Positions 8,325 through 17,380 are shown, numbered from the stretch's first letter. The stretch is 41,231 nt of DNA from JANMAT01 sp031359995 (GCA_031359995.1 JANMAT010000096.1:1-41231), one strand, 5' to 3'. Notes: a model not told the origin generated them from the sequence alone. Translations and numbers: made by a program.

Positions 8325-9677
8325 TCAGAACGCGAGCCCGAGCTTCACCAGGCGGGCGTACAGACGGGCCCACAGCCGGATGGGGCCGCGACGGCCCGTG
8401 GTGGGCACGTTGGCCGGGACGGGCGCCACGCCGGTGGTCACGTCGGCCGCCGCGCACGACTGGACCACCGGCTCGTCGAAGTGCACGAGCCAGTTGGGGC
8501 GGGCCACGCCCGACACGCCCGTCCAGGTGTCGGTGTCGCGCAGGTTGCCACGGGCCCGCCGGTCAGGGGTGCGGTCGCCGTCGGCGGTGGCGGCGTAGCG
8601 CAGGTGCATCGCCGCCGGGTTGGGCGTGGCGTCCAGCGTGATGGTCACCGTGGTCGCGTCGGCCAGCTGCACGCCGGCGATGCCCGGGCTCTCACCGGTG
8701 CGGTCGTCGAACTGGAAGCCGAGGTGGGCGGCGGCCACCACCGCGCCGGTGTCGATCCGGATCGGCGGGGCAGGCACGTCGAACCGGGCGGTGATCACGC
8801 GGTCGCACAGCGTCAGCCGCCGGGGGGCGAACGGCGTCCAGCGCTGACCCTGGCGCACCTGGCGCTCGTAGGCCTTGGCGTAGTACTCGCCCAGTATCAG
8901 CTCGGCCCGGTTGGTCAGGTGGTCCTCGACCCCGTAGTCCAGGAAGTACTTCGGACCGACCAGCACGATGCGGTCGGGGTGGTCACGTGCCGCGGCCCAC
9001 TGCTGCATCGGGATCGTCGACGTGTCCAGGAACGAGCCCATCTGGTCGGTCATGAGCAGCACGGGTTCGCTCTGGCCGGTGATGGCCTGGACGTCGGCCT
9101 CGTAGTCGTGCTGCCACTCGACCAGGTCGGCGGCGTAGTGCTGGTTGCCGACGATGCCGTCGTCCTCGCCATGGATGACCGCCACGGCCCGCACGATGTC
9201 GCGGTCGCCCTGGCCGGTGGCGAGCTGCGAGGCGGCGGCGACCATGTCGAGACCCTGCTGGTACGGGCCGGTGCCCCGCTTCAGCTGGGCGTAGGTGGAC
9301 GACCCCTTGGCGTTGTTGGTGACCACCATGCGCACACCGGCGTTGCGGCTGGCCACGCTGTCGGCGAGGCCGGACGCGATCGTCTCGGTGGGGTACGGGT
9401 ACACGCCTTCCACCAACGGCACGAACGCCGGGAACGTGGCCGTATCGCCGTTGAACTCGGCTTGCAGCATCAGGTTGCCGTAGGCCTGCGTCGTCGACAG
9501 CGCCGGCCCGCTGGTGAAGCCCTCGGCCAGCGACTGGCCGGTCACGAGCACGTGGTCGAGCGTGCCGGCCGCCTGCGCCCGACCGGCGCCGGGCACCACA
9601 AGCGCGGCCGCCATCGCCAACGCGACACCACCGGCCACGCCGACGCGTCGGTCCACCGTTCTCATCCGCTCCGCCAC
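8325..9677 (-). CDS. Secreted SGNH/sialate O-acetylesterase-like protein
   Basis: 450 residues from GTG 9677, or 446 from ATG 9665, which has GGAG just upstream. A signal peptide is clear: positively charged start, hydrophobic core VAGGVALAMAAALVV, and an AQA-AG type cleavage site near residue 36. Directly after it comes VTGQSLAEG, which matches the block I GQSN motif of SASA-family (DUF303) carbohydrate esterases, with S49 the likely nucleophile. AVIHGEDDG resembles their WxQGExD segment. The C-terminal 150 residues form a beta-rich region. A deacetylase or esterase acting outside the cell on a polysaccharide is plausible, but no catalytic His/Asp pair could be fixed. It shares a strand with tdk and lies 78 bp downstream of the ligase gene. 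Confidence 0.7.
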   Translation of the reverse strand: MAERMRTVDRRVGVAGGVALAMAAALVVPGAGRAQAAGTLDHVLVTGQSLAEGFTSGPALSTTQAYGNLMLQAEFNGDTATFPAFVPLVEGVYPYPTETIASGLADSVASRNAGVRMVVTNNAKGSSTYAQLKRGTGPYQQGLDMVAAASQLATGQGDRDIVRAVAVIHGEDDGIVGNQHYAADLVEWQHDYEADVQAITGQSEPVLLMTDQMGSFLDTSTIPMQQWAAARDHPDRIVLVGPKYFLDYGVEDHLTNRAELILGEYYAKAYERQVRQGQRWTPFAPRRLTLCDRVITARFDVPAPPIRIDTGAVVAAAHLGFQFDDRTGESPGIAGVQLADATTVTITLDATPNPAAMHLRYAATADGDRTPDRRARGNLRDTDTWTGVSGVARPNWLVHFDEPVVQSCAAADVTTGVAPVPANVPTTGRRGPIRLWARLYARLVKLGLAF

Positions 9678-9713
9678 CCTTCCGCCCGCACGGCACCCGC
9701 CTCCGGAGCCGTC

Positions 9714-9719
9714 ATCCTA
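9714..9719 (-). promoter_or_regulatory. Possible -10 element of the secreted esterase-like gene
   Basis: TAGGAT on the minus strand, 37 nt before the GTG at 9677. The same hexamer precedes miaB. No good -35 is seen, so this is tentative. Confidence 0.3.
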
Positions 9720-9755
9720 CGGGCGCTCGTCCCCTGGTGGCGCGTCGTAGGCGGC

Positions 9756-11288
9756 TCAGCACGACGCCTCACCATCCGACGGCACGGCCCGTGCCAGCAA
9801 CTGGCGCAGCGCCGCCAGCGTGTCGGCCTCGGCGGGATCCTTGTCGGGTCGGTAGCGCCGCACCCGAGCGAAGCGAAGGGCGAGCCCGCCGGGGTACCGG
9901 CGCGATCGCTGCACGCCGTCGAGCGCGACCTCCACGACGAGCTCGGGTCGCACCATCACGACCCCGGGCGCCCGTTCGACGGCCAGCGCCTCGAACCGCT
10001 CGGTCTGCCACGCCAGCAACTCGTCGGTGAGGCCCTTGAACGTCTTGCCCACCATCACGAACGAGCCGTCGCGTTCGTCGCGTGCGCCGAGGTGCAGGTT
10101 CGACAGCCGACCGGTACGCCGGCCGTGGCCCCACTCGGCGCCGAGCACGACGAGATCGAAGGTGTGCACGGGCTTCACCTTGCGCCACGACGCGCCCCGC
10201 CGCCCGGCCTCGTAGAGCGAGTCGAGCCGCTTCACCACGACGCCCTCGTGGCCGGCGTGCAGTGCCGCGGCGGCGAACGCGTCGGCGGCAGCGACGTCGG
10301 CGGTGGCCAGCGCCGGCACCGCCAACGGTCCCACGACGCGCTCCAGCACCGCCCGTCGCACCGAGAGGGGCACGTCGACCAGATCCTCGCCGTCGGCGTG
10401 GAGCACGTCGAAGAACCAGACCCGCAGCGACCGACCGGCGGCGTCGGCACCGAAGCTGCTCATGGTGTCCTGGAACGCGTCGGGCCGGCCGTCGTCGCCG
10501 ACCCCGAGCACCTCGCCGTCGAGCACGAGCGTCGTACCCGGCAACGCCGCCACCCGGGCGACCACGTCGGGCAGGCGAGCCGTGATGTCGTTCAGGTTCC
10601 GGGTGAACAGGCGCACCACGCCGTCGCGGCGGTGCGCCTGCACACGGGCGCCGTCGAGCTTCCACTCGACCGAGCACGCGGCCCCGGCCATCGCGCCGGC
10701 CACGTCGGTGGCCGTGGACGCCAGCATGGGCTGCACGGCCTGCAGCACGCGCAACCCCACGGCGGCCAGGGCGTCAGCCCCGCCGGCGCGGGCCACCACT
10801 GCGGCGATGCCGAGGTCACCGCTGAACATCGCGGCGCGCCGCACCAGCTCGACCGACACGCCTTCGGCTTCGGCCACCGCGTCGGTGAGCACGCCGTCGA
10901 GCGCACCGTGGCGCACCTCGCCGGCGAACACCCGCCACAGGAACGTCGCCTCGCCCGCGGTGGCCCGTTCCATCATCGAGCGCAGCAGCGCGGCCCGACG
11001 GGTCTGGCTGCCGGAGCCGGCCGTGGTGGCGAGCGCGTCGAAGGTGGCGTCGACGTCGTGGAGCGTGAGCGTCGGCCCGGCGGCCGTGGCCACCTCGACG
11101 GCACGCAAGGTGTTCCAGCCCACCCCGACGCGCCCCTGGCGTGGGTCGCCCCGCAGCAGACCCAGCGCCACCGGCAGTTCGTCGAGCGTGAGGTCGCGCA
11201 GGAGCGCGGCCAGCAGCCGCCGCTTGGCCAGGCGCGACGATGTCGCGGTGAGGGCTTCCGAGGTCGCGACGAGCGGTGCCAACTGCAC
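9756..11288 (-). CDS. ligB: ATP-dependent DNA ligase (LigB type)
   Basis: 510 residues from GTG 11288. The start was chosen because a strong GAAGGTGG ribosome binding site lies 5-6 nt before it and because MQLAPLVATSEALTATSSRL aligns with the N-terminus of actinobacterial LigB (about 507 residues in M. tuberculosis). ATG 11333 would add 15 residues. Motif I EWKLDGARVQ carries the adenylated lysine K210. LDGEV, FFDVL, EGVVVK and WRKVKP follow as nucleotidyltransferase motifs, then an OB-fold region to the end. The enzyme seals DNA nicks using ATP; most bacteria keep an NAD-dependent LigA for replication, so this one probably serves repair. The gene is divergent from a TetR regulator, 111 bp away. 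Confidence 0.93.
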   Translation of the reverse strand: MQLAPLVATSEALTATSSRLAKRRLLAALLRDLTLDELPVALGLLRGDPRQGRVGVGWNTLRAVEVATAAGPTLTLHDVDATFDALATTAGSGSQTRRAALLRSMMERATAGEATFLWRVFAGEVRHGALDGVLTDAVAEAEGVSVELVRRAAMFSGDLGIAAVVARAGGADALAAVGLRVLQAVQPMLASTATDVAGAMAGAACSVEWKLDGARVQAHRRDGVVRLFTRNLNDITARLPDVVARVAALPGTTLVLDGEVLGVGDDGRPDAFQDTMSSFGADAAGRSLRVWFFDVLHADGEDLVDVPLSVRRAVLERVVGPLAVPALATADVAAADAFAAAALHAGHEGVVVKRLDSLYEAGRRGASWRKVKPVHTFDLVVLGAEWGHGRRTGRLSNLHLGARDERDGSFVMVGKTFKGLTDELLAWQTERFEALAVERAPGVVMVRPELVVEVALDGVQRSRRYPGGLALRFARVRRYRPDKDPAEADTLAALRQLLARAVPSDGEASC

Positions 11289-11387
11289 GATGCCACCTTC
11301 GCCCGGCCGGTCGGGAACGGCAAGGCATGACATGGCGGATGCCGATTCCACGGCCGGCGAGTCATGAACCAGATGGGTGGGTTCGCC

Positions 11388-11393
11388 TAGGGT
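11388..11393 (+). promoter_or_regulatory. -10 element of the TetR gene, leaderless
   Basis: TAGGGT ends 6 nt before ATG 11400, with no purine-rich ribosome binding site between them. The hexamer 17 bp upstream, TGAACC, is only a weak -35. The distances fit transcription starting at the A of the start codon. Confidence 0.45.
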
Positions 11394-11399
11394 GGACCC

Positions 11400-12056
11400 A
11401 TGCCGTTCCTCACCCCTCCGGCGGAGCCCGAGGCCCCGACCCAGGCACGAGACGACGAGCAACCGTCGGTCGACGGTCGCCGGGCCCGACGCGATCGCAA
11501 CGCCGACACCGTCGTCAACGCCCTGCTGGAGCTGTTCCGCGAGGGTGAGATGTACCCGAGCGCCCAGCAGGTCGCCGACCGCTCGGGCGTGTCGCTGCGG
11601 TCGGTGTTCCGCTACTTCTCCGACCTGAACCAGCTGGCCATCCAGGCCTTCGCCACCCAGGTGGCGCGCACCGCGCACCTTTGGGTGCTCGAGGTACCAG
11701 CGCCGGGCACGCCACTGGCCGAGCGCATCAGCGCCCTGGCCGCCCATCGCGCCCGCCTGTACGAGGTCATCGCCCCGTTCGCCCGGGCCGCCATGGTGCG
11801 GGCACCGCGCCTGCCGTTCGTGGCCGCAGTCTTGGAGCAGCGCCGCGCCGCCGGCCTCGACCACCTGCGGGCATCGTTCGCGCCCGAGCTCGGGCGCCTG
11901 CCCGAAGCCCGCCGGGCGGTCGAGCTCGACTGCCTCGATGCCGCCACCACGTTCGAGGCGTGTGATCACCTCGTGTTCCGCACGGGACGCAGCATCGCCG
12001 AGCTCGAAGCGATGCTGACCCTCACCCTCACGCGCCTCCTTGCCCCCATCGCCTGA
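11400..12056 (+). CDS. TetR/AcrR family transcriptional regulator
   Basis: 218 residues. A basic stretch GRRARRDRN leads into a three-helix DNA-binding domain at about residues 30-80, with the recognition region VADRSGVSLRSVFRYF in the standard TetR position. The remaining helices (about 85-215) are the ligand and dimer domain; its sequence gives no ligand. The gene is divergent from the ATP-dependent ligase gene and followed after 102 bp by the CDP-alcohol phosphotransferase gene, so either could be a target. It probably lacks a 5' leader. The family assignment is firm and the targets are unknown. Confidence 0.9.
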   Translation: MPFLTPPAEPEAPTQARDDEQPSVDGRRARRDRNADTVVNALLELFREGEMYPSAQQVADRSGVSLRSVFRYFSDLNQLAIQAFATQVARTAHLWVLEVPAPGTPLAERISALAAHRARLYEVIAPFARAAMVRAPRLPFVAAVLEQRRAAGLDHLRASFAPELGRLPEARRAVELDCLDAATTFEACDHLVFRTGRSIAELEAMLTLTLTRLLAPIA

Positions 12057-12158
12057 TCCCCTCCGCGGCGTGCGAGGTACGGCCCGCTATCGTGCTCGCG
12101 CCCGGCGGGACGGCACTGCGCCGCCCATCCCACGGCGGGGGCGGAGCCGCACGACACG

Positions 12159-12857
12159 ATGAGCACCTCCAACGATCTCTGGGTGGCCAACCGCTCCGGC
12201 GGCCTCATGAGCTACCTGCTCAGCACCCGCCTCGGCGCCATCGTCGCCGTGCCCATGGTGCGCCGCCGCGTGCGCCCCGCGTGGGTGACGCTCATGAGCC
12301 TGGGCACTGGCCTGGCCACCGCCGTCGTCGCCTGGTTCTGCGTCACCCGAGGCCATCCCCTGGCCGCCGGCATCATCACGCTCGTGGGATGGCAGACGGC
12401 GTACGTGTTCGACTGCACCGACGGCATCGTCGCCCGCGCCACCGACACCACCAGCGCCCACGGGGCCCGCATGGACGTGCTCACCGACTTCGCAGTGCAG
12501 GCCGGCGTCGTCGCCGTGGTCGTGACCGCGGTCGATGGGGCGACCGCCACGCCGGCGTGGGTGCAGGCCGTGTTCGCCATCACCTGGACGATCAACCTGT
12601 TCCTGGGGGTGCTGTCGAAGGTCGGTGGCAAGGAAGGCCACAGCCTGCTCTCGCAGGAGCGGTCGCTCGTCAACGACGGGGCGCGCCTGCTGCGCGACTA
12701 CCCGTTCCAGGCACTGGCGCTGTCGCTGGCCATGCCGTGGCCGACCACGGCGCTCCCCGCCGTCGTGGTCGCCCTCGCCGTGCTGCACGGCGGCTTCCTG
12801 ATGGCCAGCCTGGCCAACGAGACCCGCCTGGGTCTCATCGCCACCCGCAGCCGGTGA
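12159..12857 (+). CDS. CDP-alcohol phosphatidyltransferase family membrane protein
   Basis: 232 residues with several membrane segments. The family signature DG-x2-AR-x8-G-x3-D-x3-D is complete: D85, D88, G89, A92, R93, G102, D106, D110. These residues bind the metal ions and the CDP group and transfer the phospho-alcohol from CDP-alcohol, or phosphatidate from CDP-diacylglycerol, to an acceptor. About 50 residues precede the motif, including a first amphipathic region. The next gene, 95 bp downstream on the same strand, encodes a CTP-dependent cytidylyltransferase, so the two probably make and then use a CDP-alcohol. Head group and acceptor are not determined by the sequence. It is shorter than eukaryotic choline/ethanolamine phosphotransferases. 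Confidence 0.9.
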   Translation: MSTSNDLWVANRSGGLMSYLLSTRLGAIVAVPMVRRRVRPAWVTLMSLGTGLATAVVAWFCVTRGHPLAAGIITLVGWQTAYVFDCTDGIVARATDTTSAHGARMDVLTDFAVQAGVVAVVVTAVDGATATPAWVQAVFAITWTINLFLGVLSKVGGKEGHSLLSQERSLVNDGARLLRDYPFQALALSLAMPWPTTALPAVVVALAVLHGGFLMASLANETRLGLIATRSR

Positions 12858-12952
12858 CGGCAGCGTCGACCCCGCGACGACAGACGCCGGACACCGGTTG
12901 TTAACCTGCTTCCCGGGCAGCACCCAGATGCCTCACAGCAGGAGTCACGCCA

Positions 12953-13387
12953 ATGACAAGGGTCTACGTCGACATGGTCGGCGACCTCTTCCATGCCGGC
13001 CACGTCGCCATGTTGCGGCGGGCCCGGGCCCTCGGCGACGAGTTGCTCGTCGGCATCTGCGCCGACGAGACGACGGCGAGCTACAAGCGCCTGCCGGTGC
13101 TCACCCTCGACGAGCGCGTCGCGGTGATCAGCGCCTGCCGCTACGTCGACGAGGTGTGGCCCGACTGCCCGCTGCGGCTCACGCGTGAGCACATCGCCCA
13201 GAAGGGAATCGATCTGGTCGTGCACGGCGATGACTGGACGACCGAGCAGCTGCGTGCCGACTACGGGGTACCGATGGATCTCGGCATCTTCCGACTCCTG
13301 CCGTCGACCCCGTCGATCAGCACCTCGATGATCATCGGCCGGGTGATCAGCCGGGCCGAGGAGCTGCGGCCCAGCGCCAAGCTCTGA
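12953..13387 (+). CDS. Cytidylyltransferase of the CCT/ECT (CDP-choline/ethanolamine) type
   Basis: 144 residues, a single nucleotidyltransferase domain. HAGH at 14-17 is the nucleotide-binding HxGH motif, YKRLPVLTLDERV is the loop that binds CTP phosphates, and PSISTSMII near residues 121-129 matches the ISTSxII signature. The blocks VGDLFHAGH, CRYVDEV and ISTS are closer to choline- and ethanolamine-phosphate cytidylyltransferases than to TagD alone, though glycerol-3-phosphate cytidylyltransferase remains possible. An AGGAG ribosome binding site lies about 10 nt before ATG 12953. Product: a CDP-alcohol, presumably consumed by the membrane transferase encoded just upstream. Confidence 0.88.
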   Translation: MTRVYVDMVGDLFHAGHVAMLRRARALGDELLVGICADETTASYKRLPVLTLDERVAVISACRYVDEVWPDCPLRLTREHIAQKGIDLVVHGDDWTTEQLRADYGVPMDLGIFRLLPSTPSISTSMIIGRVISRAEELRPSAKL

Positions 13388-13392
13388 TCTAG

Positions 13393-13407
13393 AACACCTG
13401 AAGTGTT
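13393..13407. repeat. Short inverted repeat after the cytidylyltransferase gene
   Basis: AACAC and GTGTT flank a 5-nt loop, beginning 6 nt after the stop codon. No T-tract follows. It could be a weak terminator or an operator for the next gene. Confidence 0.3.
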
Positions 13408-13572
13408 GGCCAAGCCGCGGATAGTGGCATGAGGCGCCCCGGCGGGCGTCGGCTCGGTGAACGGTGGTTCGCGAGGCCCATGTTCCACCCCTCGCCGGCG
13501 CCTACGGTCGGTGAGGGCACGCCACCCGGCGTGTCACATCCGCCCGCCAGAGTTCCACGTCGGAGGTACCCC

Positions 13573-16500
13573 ATGAGGTTCCGTCCCCGTCGCGTCGTCG
13601 GCATCGTCGCCGCCGGAGCGCTGCTCACTGCGCTGGCCTCACCGGCCCTCGCCGGCGGCCCCGCCGCTGACGACGGCTCGAAGGCCGACCACCAGCGCAG
13701 CGCCGTGTTCTTTGCGTCCGATGGCATGCGCCAGGACGCCGTGGCCCGCTACGCGCGCCAGGGCGTGATGCCGGAGATGGGTGAGCTGATCAAGGACGGC
13801 GTCGTCGGCGCCGACAACGGCCTGCTGACCCAGGCCCCGCCCAACACGGGCGCCGGTTGGTTCACCCTGGCCACCGGCGCGTGGCCGGGCGTGCACGGCT
13901 CCACCAACAACACCTTCGCCACCAACGGCCGGGCCCTGTCGGCACGCGTCAGCAGCTTCGACACCGGCGTGCTGCAGGCCGAGTCGCTGGCCCAGTCGGC
14001 CGAGCGCAGCGGGTTGAAGGTCGCCCAGGTCGAGTGGGCCGGCGGCCGCAACGCCGCCATCAACGGCCCCACGGTCGACTTCCGGTCGTTCTTCTCGGGC
14101 CGCGGTGTGGCCACCAACGACGTCTCCCCCACCGACGACGCGGCGATGACGGCCGGCCTCGGCGTGCAGTTCGACCACCCCGCCGGCTTCGCCGGGCAGG
14201 CCGCCTTCGCCGGCGCCGCCCCCACGCCCGCGACCGGGTGGACGAACGTGCCCACCTCGTACAGCCCGGCCCAGGAGATGCGCCTGCGGGTGCTCGACTT
14301 CGGCGTCGACAAGTACGGCCTGAACGCCTACCTGTTCGACAGCCGTGACGACGGCAAGGTGCGCTACGACAAGGTGCTCTTCGCCACGGGCAAGGACGGC
14401 GCCGCCAACGTCGGCGTCCTGCGCGAGGGCGAGTGGGCCGATGTGAAGGTCACCATCGCCGACGGTGCACTGGCCGGCAAGACCGCCGGCTTCTACGTGA
14501 AGGTCGAGCAGCTCAGCAACGACCTGTCGAAGGTGCGCCTGTTCCACACCTCGGTCGCCCGTGCCAACGCGTCGTGGCCCGGGTGGACACCGCCCGCCGG
14601 CTTCACCGGTGACTTCGCCGAGTACGTCGCCCAGAAGTTCGCGTCGTCCACCGGCGCCGACTTCGCCGTCGTCGAAGCGGGCGTGGTGAGCGAGGAGACC
14701 TACGTCGAGCAGGGCCTGCAGATCGAGAAGACGAACAAGCCGCTCATGCGCTACATCGTCGACACGTACCAGCCCGACCTGCTCTTCGCCGGCTACCCGG
14801 TGACCGACGAGTTCCAGCACCAGTTCCTGGGCCTGGTCACCAAGACGCTGCCCAACGGCGCCGCCAACCCGGCCTACGACGACGCGAACCTCGACCACAA
14901 GGCCGACGGTCGGGTACGGGCCCGCGAGCACTTCATCCGCCGGGCCTACGAGGGCGCCGACGACACGCTGCACCTCGCCCGCAAGCTCATCGGCGAGGAC
15001 CCCACCACGATGGTCGCGTCCGACCACGGCTTCGCCCCGCAGTTCCTCGGCATCGATGCCAGCAAGGTGCTGGTCGACCTCGGGCTGCTCTCGAAGCCGC
15101 AGACCTCGAACTGCCGTCCGGCCACCGGTGAGACCATCGGCAAGGCCAAGGCGTGCTGGGCCGGCGGCACCGTGCAGATCTACCTGAACCTCGCCGGCCG
15201 TGAGCCGGTGGTGGCCGGCCAGCAGCAGGTCGCCGCGGCCGACGAAGCAAAGACGGTGGCCGCCATCAAGGCGGCCTTCGGTGCCCTCGTCGACCCGACC
15301 GACTGGAGCGGCGACGGCCAGCCCGAGGGCTGGAAGCTCGTCGACCGCATGTTCACCAAGGCCGAAGCGGCGAGCATCCCCAACGGGGCCAACTCCACCG
15401 CCGACATGGCCCACCCGACGCGCACGGGCGACCTCGTGGTCTTCTCGTACCCGCCGTACCAGTTCGACGGGGCCACGCCCGGCACGCTCGCCGCCCCCTC
15501 GAAGTTCTTCGGCCAGCACGGCTACGTGCCCGACGTGCAGGACCTGGCGTCGAACACGAACATGCGGGCCACGTTCATCGCCGGTGGTCACGGCATCGGC
15601 AAGGGCAAGGTGGTGGCCGCGTCGATCGACCTGGCCCCCACCATGGCGTACCTGCTCGGCATCTCGGCCCCCATGCAGAGCCAGGGCCGGGTGCTGCTCG
15701 AAGCGGTGAAGGGCGCCAGGTCGGTGAAGCCGATCTCGATCGTCGGCCTCACCGACTTCCACGGTCAGCTCGACCCGACCACGCGGACCTTCGACGGCCG
15801 CAACATCTCGGTCGGCGGCGCGTCGTTCCTGGCCACGATGTTCGACGGCGAGCTCGCCAAGCTGCCCGGTCCGGGCCTGCTGCTCGCCTCCGGTGACAAC
15901 GTGGGCGCCTCGCCGGCAAACTCGGGCCTGCTCGAGGACATGCCCACCATCGACGTCGAGAACGCGTGGGGCCTGAAGGCCACGTCGTACGGCAACCACG
16001 AGTTCGACTACGGCATCGCGCGCCTGCAGAAGCAGCAGGCGCGGGCCACCTTCCCGTTCCTGGCCGCCAACATCGTGGACGAGCTGACCGGCATCGCCCC
16101 CGACTGGATCAAGACCTCGGCCGTGTTCGAGGTGAACGGCACCAAGGTCGGCGTCATCGGCGCCGACGTGAAGAACACACCCGAGCTCGTGAGCGCAGCG
16201 GCCACGAAGGGCCTGCAGGTCCTGGAAGAGGCGCCCCGCATCAAGGCCGAGTCCGAGAAGCTGCGCCGGCTCGGGGTGAAGGTGCAGGTGCTGGTGATCC
16301 ACCAGGGCGTCGCCAACGGCTCCAACGCGGTCGACGGCACACCGCCCAAGCCGTGGGACGGGCCCATCGTCGACATCGTGAGCCAGCTGCAGGACACCAC
16401 CATCGACCTGGTCCTGGCCGGGCACACCCACACCATCGGCAACACGATGGTGGGCCACATCCCGGTGCTCGAGGGCCTGAACGCCGGCGCCAGCTACTCG

Positions 16501-17277
16501 GTGGCGCAGCTGATGGTGCAGGGCGGTGACGTCGACTGGGTCGGCGGCGCCACCCGCGTCGCCAAGAACCTGGGCGTCGCACCCCGCGGCGACGTGAAGG
16601 CGATCGTCGACGGTGCCAACGCCCAGACGGCGGTCTTGCGCAACAAGGTGGTCGGCACCCAGACCGCCGACATCAAGCGCGACCCCAACCGTCTGCTCGA
16701 GTCGGCCATGGGCAACCTGGTGGCCGACGCGCTCCGGGTGAAGTACCCGGGGGTGGAGGCGGTGCTCACCAACTCGGGCGGCCTGCGCGCCGACCTGAAC
16801 TGCACGCCGCCGTCGGCCGGTGAGGCCCCGTGCGAGATCACGTGGGGCGAGGTGTTCTCGGTGCTGCCGTTCGGCAACGTCAACGTCATCGAGACCCTGA
16901 CCGGCGCCCAGCTGCAGGCCGCGCTGGAGAACGGCTTCAAGCCCTCGTGTGGCGACAGCGCGGGCGGCACCGGCCGGTCTCCGCAGGTGTCGGGCATCAA
17001 GGTCACCTACACCTGCATCGCAGCGGCGCCCCAGGTGCTCACGATGGCCAAGACCCCGCAGGGCGTGAACGGACCGAGCACGCCCATCGGACCCACCGAC
17101 ACCGTCCGCATCGTCACCAACGACTTCATGTTCGGCGGGGGCGACGGCTACACGGTGCTGGCCGGCGGCACCAACGTGCTGCTGACCGGCCAGGCTCTGC
17201 TCGACGTGGTCGTCGACTCCATCACCGCCAACTCGCCGGTGAGCGCCGCGGTCGAGGGACGCCTGGTCAAGCAGTGA
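13573..17277 (+). CDS. Secreted fusion of alkaline-phosphatase-like phosphodiesterase and 5'-nucleotidase
   Basis: 1234 residues. ATG 13573 follows GGAGG by 6 nt and begins a signal peptide ending near ASPALAGG (residue 27). Residues about 43-700 form an alkaline-phosphatase superfamily domain of the nucleotide pyrophosphatase/phosphodiesterase kind: metal ligand D50, likely nucleophile T92 in PPNTGAGW, D412 and H416, SDHGF at 483-487, and APTMAYLLG near the end. Residues about 720-1234 form a complete 5'-nucleotidase: the metallophosphoesterase block has DFH (727-729), GDN, GNHEFDYG (806-813), VIHQG and GHTHT (949-953), followed by the substrate-binding C-terminal domain with GNLVADALR and NSGGLRADL. 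A fusion could cleave nucleotide-linked phosphodiesters and then release phosphate and nucleoside outside the cell. Two hairpins follow the stop. Confidence 0.9.
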   Translation: MRFRPRRVVGIVAAGALLTALASPALAGGPAADDGSKADHQRSAVFFASDGMRQDAVARYARQGVMPEMGELIKDGVVGADNGLLTQAPPNTGAGWFTLATGAWPGVHGSTNNTFATNGRALSARVSSFDTGVLQAESLAQSAERSGLKVAQVEWAGGRNAAINGPTVDFRSFFSGRGVATNDVSPTDDAAMTAGLGVQFDHPAGFAGQAAFAGAAPTPATGWTNVPTSYSPAQEMRLRVLDFGVDKYGLNAYLFDSRDDGKVRYDKVLFATGKDGAANVGVLREGEWADVKVTIADGALAGKTAGFYVKVEQLSNDLSKVRLFHTSVARANASWPGWTPPAGFTGDFAEYVAQKFASSTGADFAVVEAGVVSEETYVEQGLQIEKTNKPLMRYIVDTYQPDLLFAGYPVTDEFQHQFLGLVTKTLPNGAANPAYDDANLDHKADGRVRAREHFIRRAYEGADDTLHLARKLIGEDPTTMVASDHGFAPQFLGIDASKVLVDLGLLSKPQTSNCRPATGETIGKAKACWAGGTVQIYLNLAGREPVVAGQQQVAAADEAKTVAAIKAAFGALVDPTDWSGDGQPEGWKLVDRMFTKAEAASIPNGANSTADMAHPTRTGDLVVFSYPPYQFDGATPGTLAAPSKFFGQHGYVPDVQDLASNTNMRATFIAGGHGIGKGKVVAASIDLAPTMAYLLGISAPMQSQGRVLLEAVKGARSVKPISIVGLTDFHGQLDPTTRTFDGRNISVGGASFLATMFDGELAKLPGPGLLLASGDNVGASPANSGLLEDMPTIDVENAWGLKATSYGNHEFDYGIARLQKQQARATFPFLAANIVDELTGIAPDWIKTSAVFEVNGTKVGVIGADVKNTPELVSAAATKGLQVLEEAPRIKAESEKLRRLGVKVQVLVIHQGVANGSNAVDGTPPKPWDGPIVDIVSQLQDTTIDLVLAGHTHTIGNTMVGHIPVLEGLNAGASYSVAQLMVQGGDVDWVGGATRVAKNLGVAPRGDVKAIVDGANAQTAVLRNKVVGTQTADIKRDPNRLLESAMGNLVADALRVKYPGVEAVLTNSGGLRADLNCTPPSAGEAPCEITWGEVFSVLPFGNVNVIETLTGAQLQAALENGFKPSCGDSAGGTGRSPQVSGIKVTYTCIAAAPQVLTMAKTPQGVNGPSTPIGPTDTVRIVTNDFMFGGGDGYTVLAGGTNVLLTGQALLDVVVDSITANSPVSAAVEGRLVKQ

Positions 17278-17286
17278 CCTGAACCA

Positions 17287-17307
17287 CCGCCGGCACCACG
17301 CCGGCGG
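17287..17307. terminator. First hairpin after the phosphodiesterase/nucleotidase gene
   Basis: An 8-bp stem, CCGCCGGC and GCCGGCGG, with a 5-nt loop, beginning 9 nt after the stop codon. No T-tract follows. It is paired with a stronger hairpin 15 nt downstream. Confidence 0.5.
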
Positions 17308-17321
17308 CGACGACGAACGGT

Positions 17322-17357
17322 CGGCCCGGGCGGGAGCGTGTGCTCCCGCCCGGGCCG
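17322..17357. terminator. Perfect 16-bp GC-rich hairpin, likely terminator
   Basis: The arms at 17322-17337 and 17342-17357 are exact reverse complements, with a GTGT loop. It lies 45 nt after the stop of the phosphodiesterase/nucleotidase gene. There is no T-tract, which is common for terminators in high-GC actinobacteria. Confidence 0.7.
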
Positions 17358-17380
17358 GTGCGCGTCACGGGCCGGGCCCG

